A stretch of 26,222 nucleotides of DNA. Origin: an uncultured Bacilli bacterium (lineage in GTDB: Bacteria > Bacillota_I > Bacilli_A > RF39 > UBA660). The position numbers and the translations under genes are program-made. Shown here one piece after another: positions 1-6,996 of the stretch. The notes below the pieces were generated by a model that searched no databases, was not told the DNA's origin, and saw nothing but the letters and a program-made list of their open reading frames with translations. Positions within the stretch are counted from its first letter, which is position 1. Each line of letters begins with the position of its first letter. The stretch lies in NCBI GenBank assembly GCA_910587725.1, contig CAJUNG010000023.1:1-26222 (forward strand), given 5' to 3'.

Positions 1-84
1 ATATTCAAATTAATTAATCTTTTTATTTAGTGAGTACTTGACAGGTACTAATATCGAAATTACTTCTTTTTTTTGTCTCTCTTT

Positions 85-113
85 TTGCTATTCCTGTTGT
101 TTTGTGATATAGT
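85..113 (+). promoter_or_regulatory. Sigma-A promoter of rsmA
   Basis: A -35 box TTGCTA (85-90) and a -10 box TATAGT (108-113) are separated by exactly 17 bases, and a TG at 105-106 makes it an extended -10. Transcription would begin near 119-120, so the leader is only about 15 bases and starts almost at the ribosome binding site GAGGTGA (122-128). Confidence 0.6.
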
Positions 114-134
114 TTTTCTATGAGGTGATTTTCT

Positions 135-932
135 ATGGAGATGCAGGATTTTTCTTTTCGAAAGAGTTTAGGTCAAAATTTTATTCGGGATGCATCGATT
201 GTGGATAAAATATGTCGGGTTTCCGAGGTGGATAAAGATTGTTTTGTCATTGAAATAGGTCCAGGAGCGGGAAGTTTAACTTCAAAATTAGTAGAAAGAG
301 CAGGGCATGTTTTAGCTTACGAGATTGATACTAGATTAGAAGAATATTTAAAAGATAAATTTAAAAGTGCTACGAATATTGATTTTATCTTTGATGATTT
401 TATGAAAAGAGATATTGCACAGGATTTAAAAAATTACTCTTTTGATAAGCTTTATGTAGTTGCTAATTTGCCTTATTATATTACAACTCCGATATTAGAG
501 AAATTGATTGCTGAGGTGGATGCTGAAAAACTTGTTTTGATGGTTCAAAAAGAAGTGGCAGATAGATTTTCTGCGAAACCTGGAACTAAAGAGTATAATT
601 CTCTTACGATATTTTTAAATGTACATTATAGGACTAAATTGGAGTTTGTGGTTAACAGAAATTGTTTTGTTCCTAAGCCTCATGTCGATAGTGCAGTGGT
701 ATCGTTTAAAAAATTAGAAAAACCTTACGAAATTCTTCATCGTGCATCTTTTTTTCAGTTAGTGCGAGATAGTTTTCAATTCAAAAGAAAGACGTTAAGA
801 AATAACTTGAAAGGTTATCCATTAGAAAAAATAGAGAAAGTATTAATAGAGTATGGACATGATTTATCTGTTCGTGCAGAAAACATTTCTGTAGAAGAAT
901 TTATTGCAATCAGTAATGATTTGGAAAAGTAG
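135..932 (+). CDS. rsmA: 16S rRNA dimethyladenosine transferase RsmA (KsgA)
   Basis: This SAM-dependent methyltransferase dimethylates two adjacent adenosines in the 3'-terminal hairpin of 16S rRNA during small-subunit maturation. The 265-residue length is normal. The family signature KSLGQNF lies at residues 10-16, the SAM-binding glycine motif EIGPGAG at 40-46, the catalytic motif NLPYY at 111-115 and the conserved VPKPHVDSAVV at 179-189. The ATG at 135 sits 6 bases after GAGGTGA; a second ATG at 141 is possible. It is followed by yabG and veg, as in Bacillus. The upstream neighbour expected there (rnmV) would lie outside the window. Confidence 0.97.
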   Translation: MEMQDFSFRKSLGQNFIRDASIVDKICRVSEVDKDCFVIEIGPGAGSLTSKLVERAGHVLAYEIDTRLEEYLKDKFKSATNIDFIFDDFMKRDIAQDLKNYSFDKLYVVANLPYYITTPILEKLIAEVDAEKLVLMVQKEVADRFSAKPGTKEYNSLTIFLNVHYRTKLEFVVNRNCFVPKPHVDSAVVSFKKLEKPYEILHRASFFQLVRDSFQFKRKTLRNNLKGYPLEKIEKVLIEYGHDLSVRAENISVEEFIAISNDLEK

Positions 933-963
933 ACATAAGATTTAAGGGGGGAATCTTATGTTT
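931..963 (+). promoter_or_regulatory. Hairpin enclosing the yabG ribosome binding site and start codon
   Basis: ACATAAGATT (933-942) and AATCTTATGT (952-961) are perfect reverse complements, extended by a G-T and an A-T pair to about 12 bp. The 9-base loop TAAGGGGGG holds the Shine-Dalgarno sequence, and the yabG ATG (958-960) lies in the 3' arm. The rsmA stop codon (930-932) lies at the foot of the 5' arm. In RNA this would hide the start codon while showing the ribosome binding site. Regulation is inferred from geometry. Confidence 0.55.
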
Positions 964-1740
964 TTTCATGTGGGAGATTATGTTAGTAGAAATTCTTATC
1001 AAAACGATACGATTTTTAAAATTGTGAGAATAGAAGGCGATAATGTTTATTTAAAAGGGATTAATATTCGTCTTTTAGCAGATAGTAAAATGGATGATTT
1101 ACGGTTAGAAGAAAAGTCTGATTTACGTGATGATGTTGAGCTTTATGAACGAATGGAGAATAGCTTTTCTCTTGACCGAAGTGAATACTTTTATCTTGCT
1201 GGGAAAGTTGTTCATTTTGATAGTGATGAAGAATATATCGAAAGGTGTTTGGAATTTTATAAGAAGTTTCATATTATGTGCTATGGAGTTTGCATTCCTG
1301 AAGAGGATATTGCCGGAGAGATTCGACACTATTTAGAAGAACTATCTCCAGATATTGTCGTGATTACAGGACATGATGCATACTATAAGAGAAAAGGAAG
1401 TAAGGATGATCTTTCTAATTATAAAAATTCCTCATCTTTTGTGGATGCGGTGAAAGTTGCTCGTAGTTATGAAAAAGATTCAGATAAACTAGCAATTATT
1501 GCTGGGGCATGCCAAAGTGACTATGAAGAATTAATTCGTGCCGGAGCAACGTTTGCGTCTAGTCCGAAGCGTGTTAATATCCATGCATTAGATCCAGCTA
1601 TCTTAGCTAGTAGTTTAGCTCTTGCCGATAGAAATAAGGTCATTGATTTATTAGGAATTATTGAGAAAACCAAATATGGAAAAGAAGGAGTGGGTGGAAT
1701 TATGACTAAGGGGAGTATGTATGTGGGGTATCCAAGATGA
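958..1740 (+). CDS. yabG: Sporulation-specific cysteine protease YabG
   Basis: YabG is a sporulation protease that processes spore coat proteins in Bacillus and germination proteins in Clostridioides. At 260 residues this copy is slightly shorter than the Bacillus protein. The diagnostic blocks are present: TGHDAY (residues 137-142), IAGACQS (181-187), GATFASSPKRVNIHALDP (196-213) and the C-terminal GVGGIMTKGSMYVGYP. His139 and Cys185, 46 residues apart, match the spacing of the catalytic His/Cys pair as I recall it from the literature. The start at 958 follows a G-rich ribosome binding site inside a hairpin. Its stop overlaps the veg start. The position between rsmA and veg is as in Bacillus and supports the call. 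Confidence 0.93.
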   Translation: MFFHVGDYVSRNSYQNDTIFKIVRIEGDNVYLKGINIRLLADSKMDDLRLEEKSDLRDDVELYERMENSFSLDRSEYFYLAGKVVHFDSDEEYIERCLEFYKKFHIMCYGVCIPEEDIAGEIRHYLEELSPDIVVITGHDAYYKRKGSKDDLSNYKNSSSFVDAVKVARSYEKDSDKLAIIAGACQSDYEELIRAGATFASSPKRVNIHALDPAILASSLALADRNKVIDLLGIIEKTKYGKEGVGGIMTKGSMYVGYPR

Positions 1741-1961
1741 TGAATATTCAAAAAATTAGAGAAAATATTAAAGATATGAAAGGGGAGCAATATCACTTTC
1801 GTTTTCGGGGAAGTCGTGGTCAAGTAGATGAATTTGATGGAATTATTACCGATACTTTTCCCGGAGTATTTTTAGTTCACTCGGTAGTTGATGATCGAGT
1901 AAAATCCTATAGTTATTCCGATATATTAATTGAAAATCTAATCATTAAAAAAGATTCTTGA
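1737..1961 (+). CDS. veg: Veg family protein
   Basis: This 74-residue protein matches the Veg family, small cytoplasmic proteins encoded after yabG in Firmicutes and linked in Bacillus to stimulation of biofilm genes. Recognisable features are GSRGQVDEFDGIITDTFPGVFLVHS (described by residues 25-49), a small beta-barrel-like core, and the SYSYSDIL segment near 57-64. The ATG at 1737 overlaps the yabG stop (ATGA); the next ATG at 1740 is equally possible. Overlap with yabG suggests coupled translation. The stop codon lies in the loop of a weak hairpin. Confidence 0.88.
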   Translation: MMNIQKIRENIKDMKGEQYHFRFRGSRGQVDEFDGIITDTFPGVFLVHSVVDDRVKSYSYSDILIENLIIKKDS

Positions 1962-1968
1962 GAATTTT
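1951..1968 (+). terminator. Weak candidate terminator after veg
   Basis: A 7-bp, one G-T-pair stem (AAGATTC with GAATTTT) closes a TTGA loop that contains the veg stop codon. The T-run is short and broken by C, so termination would be inefficient at best. A second AT-only hairpin lies at 2008-2026 (AAAAATTT, 3-base loop, AAATTTTT). Confidence 0.3.
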
Positions 1969-2036
1969 CTGTGTTTTATGTGCTTTTTCAAGGAATTTTG
2001 CCATTGTAAAAATTTGTTAAATTTTTGGAAATATTC

Positions 2037-2065
2037 TTGCATTTTTCCATAATTTAGTATATCAT
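2037..2065 (+). promoter_or_regulatory. Possible promoter of spoVG
   Basis: TTGCAT (2037-2042) lies 17 bases before TATCAT (2060-2065). This looks like a weak sigma-A promoter. I did not find a convincing SigH-type pair (AGGAWWW with GAATWW) although spoVG is a SigH gene in Bacillus. Confidence 0.35.
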
Positions 2066-2103
2066 TTATTTATAAAGTGTAAGCTTTAAAAGGAGGAAAC
2101 GTT

Positions 2104-2388
2104 ATGAAGATTACATCTGTTAATGTGCGTAAAATCGACAAAGAAGGTTCACGTATGAAAGGTATTGCATCTGTTTTATTAGATGATTGTTTTGCAGTAC
2201 ATGATATTCGTATTATCGAAGGTGATAAAGGTTTATTTATTGCTATGCCAAGTAAAAAAACAAATTCTGGAGAATATAGAGATGTAGCACACCCAATTAA
2301 TCCAGAGGTTCGTGCAATGTTTGAAGAAGAAATTCTAAAAGCGTATAATGAAGCAGAAGCACAAGTAGAAACTGAAGAAGCAGAGTAA
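2104..2388 (+). CDS. spoVG: Septation/sporulation regulator SpoVG
   Basis: SpoVG is a small nucleic-acid-binding regulator that affects septation, sporulation and many other processes in Firmicutes. The 94-residue sequence has the family's MKITSVNVRKI start, the central VLLDDCFAVHDIRIIEG strand-helix region (residues 25-41) and the KAYNEAE C-terminal helix, ending in an acidic tail. AAGGAGGAA (about 2090-2098) provides a strong ribosome binding site before the ATG. It stands alone: its own terminator overlaps the stop codon. The ispE, purR and ridA genes that precede spoVG in Bacillus are absent. Confidence 0.95.
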   Translation: MKITSVNVRKIDKEGSRMKGIASVLLDDCFAVHDIRIIEGDKGLFIAMPSKKTNSGEYRDVAHPINPEVRAMFEEEILKAYNEAEAQVETEEAE

Positions 2389-2400
2389 TCTGCTTTTTTT
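2378..2400 (+). terminator. Intrinsic terminator of spoVG containing its stop codon
   Basis: AAGCAGA (2378-2384) pairs perfectly with TCTGCTT (2389-2395) around the tetraloop GTAA, a GNRA-type loop in RNA, followed by a run of seven T (2394-2400). The spoVG stop TAA (2386-2388) is in the loop. Nothing else is evident in the AT-rich gap from 2401 to 2582. Confidence 0.85.
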
Positions 2401-2582
2401 GTCTTAGTTTTATATGATTCTATAAGAATTAATCATTACGATAATTTCTTTACTGTTTTCAAATTTTCATTATTTACCTTAGATATAGTGATTATCTTTA
2501 AAATATAGCTAAGAATAGTTTAACTTTTTTGTTCTAATATGATTTGTTTTACATATTCTTAATTAGAAAGGCAGATGATATT

Positions 2583-2873
2583 ATGGACAAGGATACCGTA
2601 TTACCAAACTATAATCATAGCATTACCGTAGTAGAGAGAAAAAGTATACTAGTGACGGGAGTCAAAAAAATTGATAGCTTTGATGAAGAAGAATTTTTAA
2701 TGGAAACTGTCATGGGATATTTAGTATTAAAAGGAAGCGATATGGAACTTTTAAAATTAGATACATTACAAGGAAACGTTTCCATCAAGGGAATACTAAA
2801 ATCATTCGCCTATGTTGATGAAGGAATGAAAAAAGAACACGAAAATAATTTTATTAGTAGGTTGTTTAAGTAA
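2583..2873 (+). CDS. yabP: Sporulation protein YabP
   Basis: YabP belongs to the YabP/YqfC family of spore-formation proteins. From the ATG at 2583 it has 96 residues, close to the Bacillus length. The family pattern is clear: NHSITVVERKSILVTGVKKI (residues 9-28), SFDEEEFLMETVMGYLVLKG (29-48), then LKLDTLQGNVSIKGIL and a Tyr near the end of the domain. An in-frame ATG at 2544 has no ribosome binding site, so the later start is preferred, although GAAAGG before 2583 is also rather distant. It overlaps yabQ by one base. A mother-cell sigma-E promoter would be expected, but I could not identify one confidently. Confidence 0.85.
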   Translation: MDKDTVLPNYNHSITVVERKSILVTGVKKIDSFDEEEFLMETVMGYLVLKGSDMELLKLDTLQGNVSIKGILKSFAYVDEGMKKEHENNFISRLFK

Positions 2874-3148
2874 TGCCGTTAGAAGTTCAATTTCAATCCT
2901 TCATTTATACTTTTGTTTATGGATTTTTTTTCTCCTTTTGTGTGAATATTTTTTATCGATACCTATTTTCCAGTAAAAGAATATTTAAAATTATTTTTAA
3001 TCTCTTATTTGTTTTACTTCATGTTTTATTTTATTTCCTATTATTACTTCTGATCAATTCTGGTAGAGTTCATCCTTATTTCTTCTTCTTCTTCCTCCTT
3101 GGCTTTTGCTTTGGAAATTACTATACCAAAAGAGTTCGAAAATATTAG
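2873..3148 (+). CDS. yabQ: Spore cortex biosynthesis membrane protein YabQ
   Basis: YabQ is a small multi-spanning membrane protein needed for spore cortex formation in Bacillus. This 91-residue protein is strongly hydrophobic, with about three membrane segments (near residues 8-30, 40-62 and 66-82). It carries the family-like INSGRVHPYFF and LGFCFGNYY near the end. It is shorter than Bacillus YabQ. The ATG overlaps the yabP stop as TAATG, and there is no strong separate ribosome binding site, so translation is probably coupled. The yabP-yabQ-divIC order is a Bacillus hallmark and carries much of the weight in this call. Confidence 0.8.
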   Translation: MPLEVQFQSFIYTFVYGFFFSFCVNIFYRYLFSSKRIFKIIFNLLFVLLHVLFYFLLLLLINSGRVHPYFFFFFLLGFCFGNYYTKRVRKY

Positions 3149-3175
3149 GTTTACATTTTTTCTGTCAAATTTGAT

Positions 3176-3209
3176 AAATATTTCAAAATTTTATTGAAAT
3201 ATTTTTTTT
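3176..3209 (+). terminator. Intrinsic terminator after yabQ
   Basis: An 11-bp perfect stem (3176-3186 with 3194-3204, AAATATTTCAA and its complement) closes a 7-base loop and runs into a T tract ending at 3209. It is AT-only apart from one G-C pair. Its 3' arm contains the -35 box of the divIC promoter. Confidence 0.7.
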
Positions 3210-3222
3210 CTATGTCTATAAT
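3194..3222 (+). promoter_or_regulatory. Sigma-A promoter of divIC-tilS-ftsH
   Basis: TTGAAA (3194-3199) and a consensus TATAAT (3217-3222) are 17 bases apart. The start point would be near 3229, giving a leader of about 20 bases. The -35 box is part of the preceding terminator stem. Confidence 0.75.
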
Positions 3223-3249
3223 TGCTATAGAAAAGTGGGTGAAGAAATA

Positions 3250-3555
3250 ATGGCGAATAAAAAACGTGTAAAGAAATTGTTTCGTACTCGTATGTTGTTG
3301 TTTGTCCCCGTTTGTATAACTTTAATCCTTGTTCTTGTGATTACGATTGGAAAATATTGGGTGAATATTGCCGCAAAATATAAAGAAAACTATGAATTAG
3401 AGAGGACTCTTAATTCATTAAAAGAAAAAGAAGTGTCTTTAGAAGTTGATGTTGCTAAATTACAAGATCCTGATTACATTGGAAGATATGCAAGAGAGAA
3501 ATTTTTCTATTCAAAAGAAGGGGAAATTTCCTTTCAATTACCAACAGATGAATAA
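3250..3555 (+). CDS. divIC: Cell-division protein DivIC (FtsB-like septum initiator)
   Basis: DivIC is a bitopic division protein that joins FtsL and DivIB in the divisome. The 101-residue protein has a basic N-terminus (KKRVKK), one membrane segment at about residues 14-36, then a charged heptad-like coiled coil (about 45-75) and the typical DPDYIGRYAREKFFYSKEGE C-terminal module. The ATG at 3250 is 7 bases from GGGTGA; a GTG at 3235 lacks a ribosome binding site. It is first in a unit with tilS and ftsH. Bacillus has yabR and spoIIE between divIC and tilS; neither is here. Confidence 0.9.
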   Translation: MANKKRVKKLFRTRMLLFVPVCITLILVLVITIGKYWVNIAAKYKENYELERTLNSLKEKEVSLEVDVAKLQDPDYIGRYAREKFFYSKEGEISFQLPTDE

Positions 3556-3584
3556 AATTTTTCTTTTTTTTTGGAGGGGATAGT

Positions 3585-4910
3585 ATGCAAGAAGTTTACA
3601 ATCAATTGGAAAAAGAGATTCACTTAAAAGTAGGAGATACCGTTGTTTTAGGAGTTTCTTCTGGACCTGATTCGATGGCACTTTTATACTTTATGTTGAT
3701 GATTCGAAAGAGTATTCCGATTTCACTTGTGGTTGCTCATGTTAATCATAATGTGCGAAGAGAAAGTGCGAAAGAAGCTAAATTTTTAGAAGAATATTGT
3801 GCAAAATATGATGTGACTTTCGAGAAAATGAAGATTGAACAATATAGCGATGATAACTTTCATAATGAAGCAAGAAATATTCGTTATCACTTTTTTGAAA
3901 ACTTGGTTCATAAGTATCATGCTTCTTATTTGATGACTGCGCATCATGCCGATGATTTAATTGAAACTGTTTTGATGCGAATTACTAGAGGTTCTACTTT
4001 AAAAGGATATAGTGGATTTCAAAAGATTGTTGATTTCGATGATTACCAAATTGTTCGTCCCTTTATTACTTTAACAAAAGAAGAAATTATGGCATTTTTG
4101 AAAAAGCATCGTGTTCCTTATATGATTGATAAATCTAACTTTAAAGATAAATATACAAGAAACCGCTATCGTCGTTATGTTTTACCCTTTTTAAAGAAAG
4201 AAGATAAAGAAGTACATCGTAAATTTTATCAATTTAGTGAAACTTTACTAGAATATAATCAATTTTTAGATGCTCAAGTAGATAAAGTTTATCATAAAAC
4301 TTATCAAGACCGTACACTTTTCCTATCTTCCTTTTTAGAACTTCATCCTTTGATTCAAGAAAAAATTCTTTTTCGTATTTTAGAAGAGATTTATCCTGAT
4401 GATTTGATGGTGATTCATAGAAAACATATAGAACTAATGATGTCTTTAATGACTTCAAAAAAGAAAAACTCTTATATTTATTTACCCGACAATATTAAAG
4501 TGGTTAAAGAATATGATACCGTAAAAATTAAAGATCAAGTTCTTTCTATTGATAGCTATGAGATGGAACTAGGGAATTATGTATTACTTCCCAATAAACA
4601 TCATATTGAAAAAGTTACTTCTTGTGATACTAATGGAAATGATATTTGCAGGCTTTCTTCTGATGAGGTGGAACTGCCACTTTACGTTAGAACTAGGAAA
4701 CATGGAGATAAAATTGCTCTTTTTGGAAAATCTGGACATAAAAAAGTAAAAGATATTTTTATCGATTGTAAAATTCCTTTAGAAATGCGGGAGTTATGGC
4801 CGGTAGTTATTGATTCTAGAGGAGAAATTATTTGGATTCCCGGAATAAAAAAATCAAAATTTATGAAGAAAAAATCAGATAAGTATGATATAATATATAA
4901 ATATAATTAA
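3585..4910 (+). CDS. tilS: tRNA(Ile)-lysidine synthetase TilS
   Basis: TilS uses ATP and lysine to convert C34 of the CAT-anticodon isoleucine tRNA to lysidine, which lets it read ATA codons. The 441-residue length is normal. The N-type ATP pyrophosphatase P-loop is at residues 24-31 as VSSGPDSM; the usual second residue is Gly (SGG), here Ser. HVNHNVRRES and HHADDLIETVLMRITRGS follow, and the C-terminal substrate-binding domain contains VRTRKHGDKI and the LFIDCKIP-like stretch. GGAGGGGA precedes the ATG closely. ftsH follows directly; the hprT gene between them in Bacillus is missing. ATA codons in this window fit a need for the enzyme. Confidence 0.95.
   Translation: MQEVYNQLEKEIHLKVGDTVVLGVSSGPDSMALLYFMLMIRKSIPISLVVAHVNHNVRRESAKEAKFLEEYCAKYDVTFEKMKIEQYSDDNFHNEARNIRYHFFENLVHKYHASYLMTAHHADDLIETVLMRITRGSTLKGYSGFQKIVDFDDYQIVRPFITLTKEEIMAFLKKHRVPYMIDKSNFKDKYTRNRYRRYVLPFLKKEDKEVHRKFYQFSETLLEYNQFLDAQVDKVYHKTYQDRTLFLSSFLELHPLIQEKILFRILEEIYPDDLMVIHRKHIELMMSLMTSKKKNSYIYLPDNIKVVKEYDTVKIKDQVLSIDSYEMELGNYVLLPNKHHIEKVTSCDTNGNDICRLSSDEVELPLYVRTRKHGDKIALFGKSGHKKVKDIFIDCKIPLEMRELWPVVIDSRGEIIWIPGIKKSKFMKKKSDKYDIIYKYN
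4886..4894 (+). promoter_or_regulatory. Possible internal extended -10 promoter for ftsH
   Basis: TGATATAAT inside the last codons of tilS is a perfect extended -10, with a second TATAAT at 4902-4907. No good -35 box is visible. The same TGATATAAT occurs near the end of dusB (7923-7931), also just before a following gene. AT-rich chance is a real alternative. Confidence 0.35.
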
Positions 4911-4925
4911 TTGAGGAGGAAATTT

Positions 4926-6917
4926 ATGAATAAAAATTTAAAAAAAGGAATGGTACCTTACGTATTTTTAGTACTAATGATGTTAGGTATTTATTACTTT
5001 GTGGGGATTTTAAATCAAAAAGTAAATCTTCTTACTTATGATGCTCTTTTAAATGAAATGGGAAGCGATAGAGTAGAAGAAATTGTGGTTACGCCGAGAA
5101 CTCGTGCAGGGGTTTATGAAATTAGTGGTAAAATCGTTGGTTATAAGAAAAATGAATCCTTTTTCGTTCGTGTTCCTTTAACAGATTCGATTATTAAAGA
5201 AATTTCTACATTTAGTGAAGAAGGAAATTTCAAATTTAATACACAAAAAGACCCAGAGTCTAGTTCGTTATTGCTTATTCTTGCTAACGTACTTCCATTT
5301 GTTATTTTTATTGGTGGTGCATTCTTTATTTTGAGTCGCCAGATGGGTGGAGCAAATAAATCTATGGATTTTGGTCGAAGCAGAGCTAAACTTGTCAGTG
5401 ATGAAAATAAAGTGACATTCCAAGATGTTGCTGGTTTAAAAGAAGAAAAAGAAGAAGTAAAAGAATTAATTGACTTCTTGAAAATGCCTAAGAAATTTCA
5501 AAAACTTGGTGCTCGTATTCCCAAAGGAGTATTATTAGTTGGTCCTCCGGGAACAGGAAAAACTTTACTTGCTAAAGCTGTTGCTGGAGAAGCTAATGTT
5601 CCTTTCTATTATATTAGTGGTTCTGATTTTGTGGAATTGTTCGTTGGTGTTGGAGCAAGTCGTGTTCGTGATATGTTTAAACAAGCAAAACATAACGCGC
5701 CATGTTTGATTTTTATTGATGAAATTGATGCTGTGGGAAGACAACGTGGAACTGGACTTGGTGGAGGACATGATGAAAGAGAACAAACATTAAACCAATT
5801 ATTAACGGAAATGGATGGATTTGGTGCAAATGAAGGAATTATTGTCATTGCCGCAACTAACCGTGCAGATGTATTAGACCCAGCTTTATTACGTCCAGGA
5901 CGTTTTGACCGACAAGTGACTGTAGATTTACCAGATGTTCGAGAAAGAGAAGAGATTTTGAAAGTTCATGCCAAAAATAAAATTTTATCTTCTAACGTTT
6001 CTCTTAAAAACTTAGCAAAAAGAACCCCTGGATTTAGTGGAGCAAGTTTAGAGAACTTATTAAACGAAGCAGCCTTACTTGCGGTTCGCAGAAACAAAGA
6101 AAATATTACCATGAGTGAGATTGACGAAGCAACTGACCGTGTGATTGGTGGTCCAGCTAAAATTTCTAGAAAATATAATGACCATGAGAAAGAAGTTGTG
6201 GCATATCATGAAGCAGGTCATGCAGTACTTGGAATTAAGTTAGATAATGCAGATGATGTACAAAAAATTACCATTATTCCAAGAGGGCAAGCCGGTGGAT
6301 ATACATTGATGATGCCAAAAGAAGAAACTTATCTTTCTACAAAAAGTGAACTTTTGGAAAGAATCATTGGTCTTCTTGGAGGTCGTGTTTCCGAAGAACT
6401 TCGTTTTGGTGAAGTGACTACTGGTGCTCATAACGACTTTGAAAAAGCAACAAAAATTGCTCGGGCAATGGTAACCGAATATGGAATGAGTGATTTAGGT
6501 CCAGTGCAATTAGAACAACAAGAAGGTAGTGTCTTCTTAGGTAGAGATTATAGCAAGAGCAAAAACTTCTCTAATGAAGTTGCTCATGAAATTGATATCG
6601 AAGTACGTAAAATCATTAATGAATGTTATGACCGTGCAAAGAAGATTTTAAAAGAAAATCAACCTTTACTTAAATCTATTGCGGATGCACTTTTAGAGCA
6701 TGAAACCATTACTAAAGAGCAAATTGATTATTTAGTAGAACATGGACGTATGCCAGAAGAAGAGGAAATCATCGGAGAAGAAAAAACAGAACTATCTCTT
6801 ACAGATTTAAAAGCGAAAGCAAAAGAAAAAGGAATTAAAGGTTATACCAAAATGAGTAAAGAGGAATTAATTTCCGCTTTAGAAGAAAAAACTGAAGAAA
6901 AAGAGGCTAACGAGTGA
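4926..6917 (+). CDS. ftsH: Membrane ATP-dependent zinc metalloprotease FtsH
   Basis: FtsH is a hexameric membrane AAA+ protease that degrades misfolded membrane proteins and regulators. From the ATG at 4926 (GAGGAGGAA upstream) it has 663 residues. Two membrane segments (about 10-28 and 115-137) flank a short extracellular domain. Then come Walker A GPPGTGKT (206-213), pore loop FVGVG (239-243), Walker B LIFIDEIDAVG (261-271), arginine finger region RPGRFDRQ (323-330), zinc site HEAGH (428-432) and the third ligand in GAHNDF (500-505). Unusually, residues 624-653 form a helix-turn-helix-like segment (LTDLKAKAKEKGIKGY, then TKMSKEELISAL) resembling Rho_N/SAP-type motifs, between acidic stretches. 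The TTG at 4911 is rejected as a start because it overlaps the ribosome binding site. Confidence 0.97.
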   Translation: MNKNLKKGMVPYVFLVLMMLGIYYFVGILNQKVNLLTYDALLNEMGSDRVEEIVVTPRTRAGVYEISGKIVGYKKNESFFVRVPLTDSIIKEISTFSEEGNFKFNTQKDPESSSLLLILANVLPFVIFIGGAFFILSRQMGGANKSMDFGRSRAKLVSDENKVTFQDVAGLKEEKEEVKELIDFLKMPKKFQKLGARIPKGVLLVGPPGTGKTLLAKAVAGEANVPFYYISGSDFVELFVGVGASRVRDMFKQAKHNAPCLIFIDEIDAVGRQRGTGLGGGHDEREQTLNQLLTEMDGFGANEGIIVIAATNRADVLDPALLRPGRFDRQVTVDLPDVREREEILKVHAKNKILSSNVSLKNLAKRTPGFSGASLENLLNEAALLAVRRNKENITMSEIDEATDRVIGGPAKISRKYNDHEKEVVAYHEAGHAVLGIKLDNADDVQKITIIPRGQAGGYTLMMPKEETYLSTKSELLERIIGLLGGRVSEELRFGEVTTGAHNDFEKATKIARAMVTEYGMSDLGPVQLEQQEGSVFLGRDYSKSKNFSNEVAHEIDIEVRKIINECYDRAKKILKENQPLLKSIADALLEHETITKEQIDYLVEHGRMPEEEEIIGEEKTELSLTDLKAKAKEKGIKGYTKMSKEELISALEEKTEEKEANE

Positions 6918-6932
6918 AGTTAGTCTTTTTTT
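6905..6932 (+). terminator. Intrinsic terminator of ftsH containing its stop codon
   Basis: GGCTAAC (6905-6911) pairs with GTTAGTC (6919-6925), with one G-T pair, around a 7-base loop that includes the ftsH TGA (6915-6917). Seven T follow. Confidence 0.82.
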
Positions 6933-6940
6933 AAAATTTC

Positions 6941-6969
6941 TTGACTTGCAAATATATGTTTTATATAAT
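6941..6969 (+). promoter_or_regulatory. Strong sigma-A promoter of dusB-RDD-lysS
   Basis: TTGACT (6941-6946), a 17-base spacer and TATAAT (6964-6969) differ from consensus at one position. The start would be near 6976, about 21 bases before the dusB ATG. Confidence 0.85.
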
Positions 6970-6996
6970 AGAACTAGTTATTTTTGAGGTGATACC

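Noticed and set aside
31..66. TTGACAGGTACTAATATCGA resembles the 3' end of 23S rRNA in Firmicutes
   Set aside because: The bases on either side do not match rRNA and the terminal closing-helix sequence is missing; TTGACA also lacks a -10 at the right distance.
1989..2030. Possible SigH promoter before spoVG (AAGGAATTT or GGAAATA as -35)
   Set aside because: No GAAT-type -10 lies at the required distance from either.
2531..2560. Possible sigma-E promoter before yabP (CATATTCT as -10)
   Set aside because: The -10 matches only about five of eight positions and no -35 occurs at 13-15 bases.
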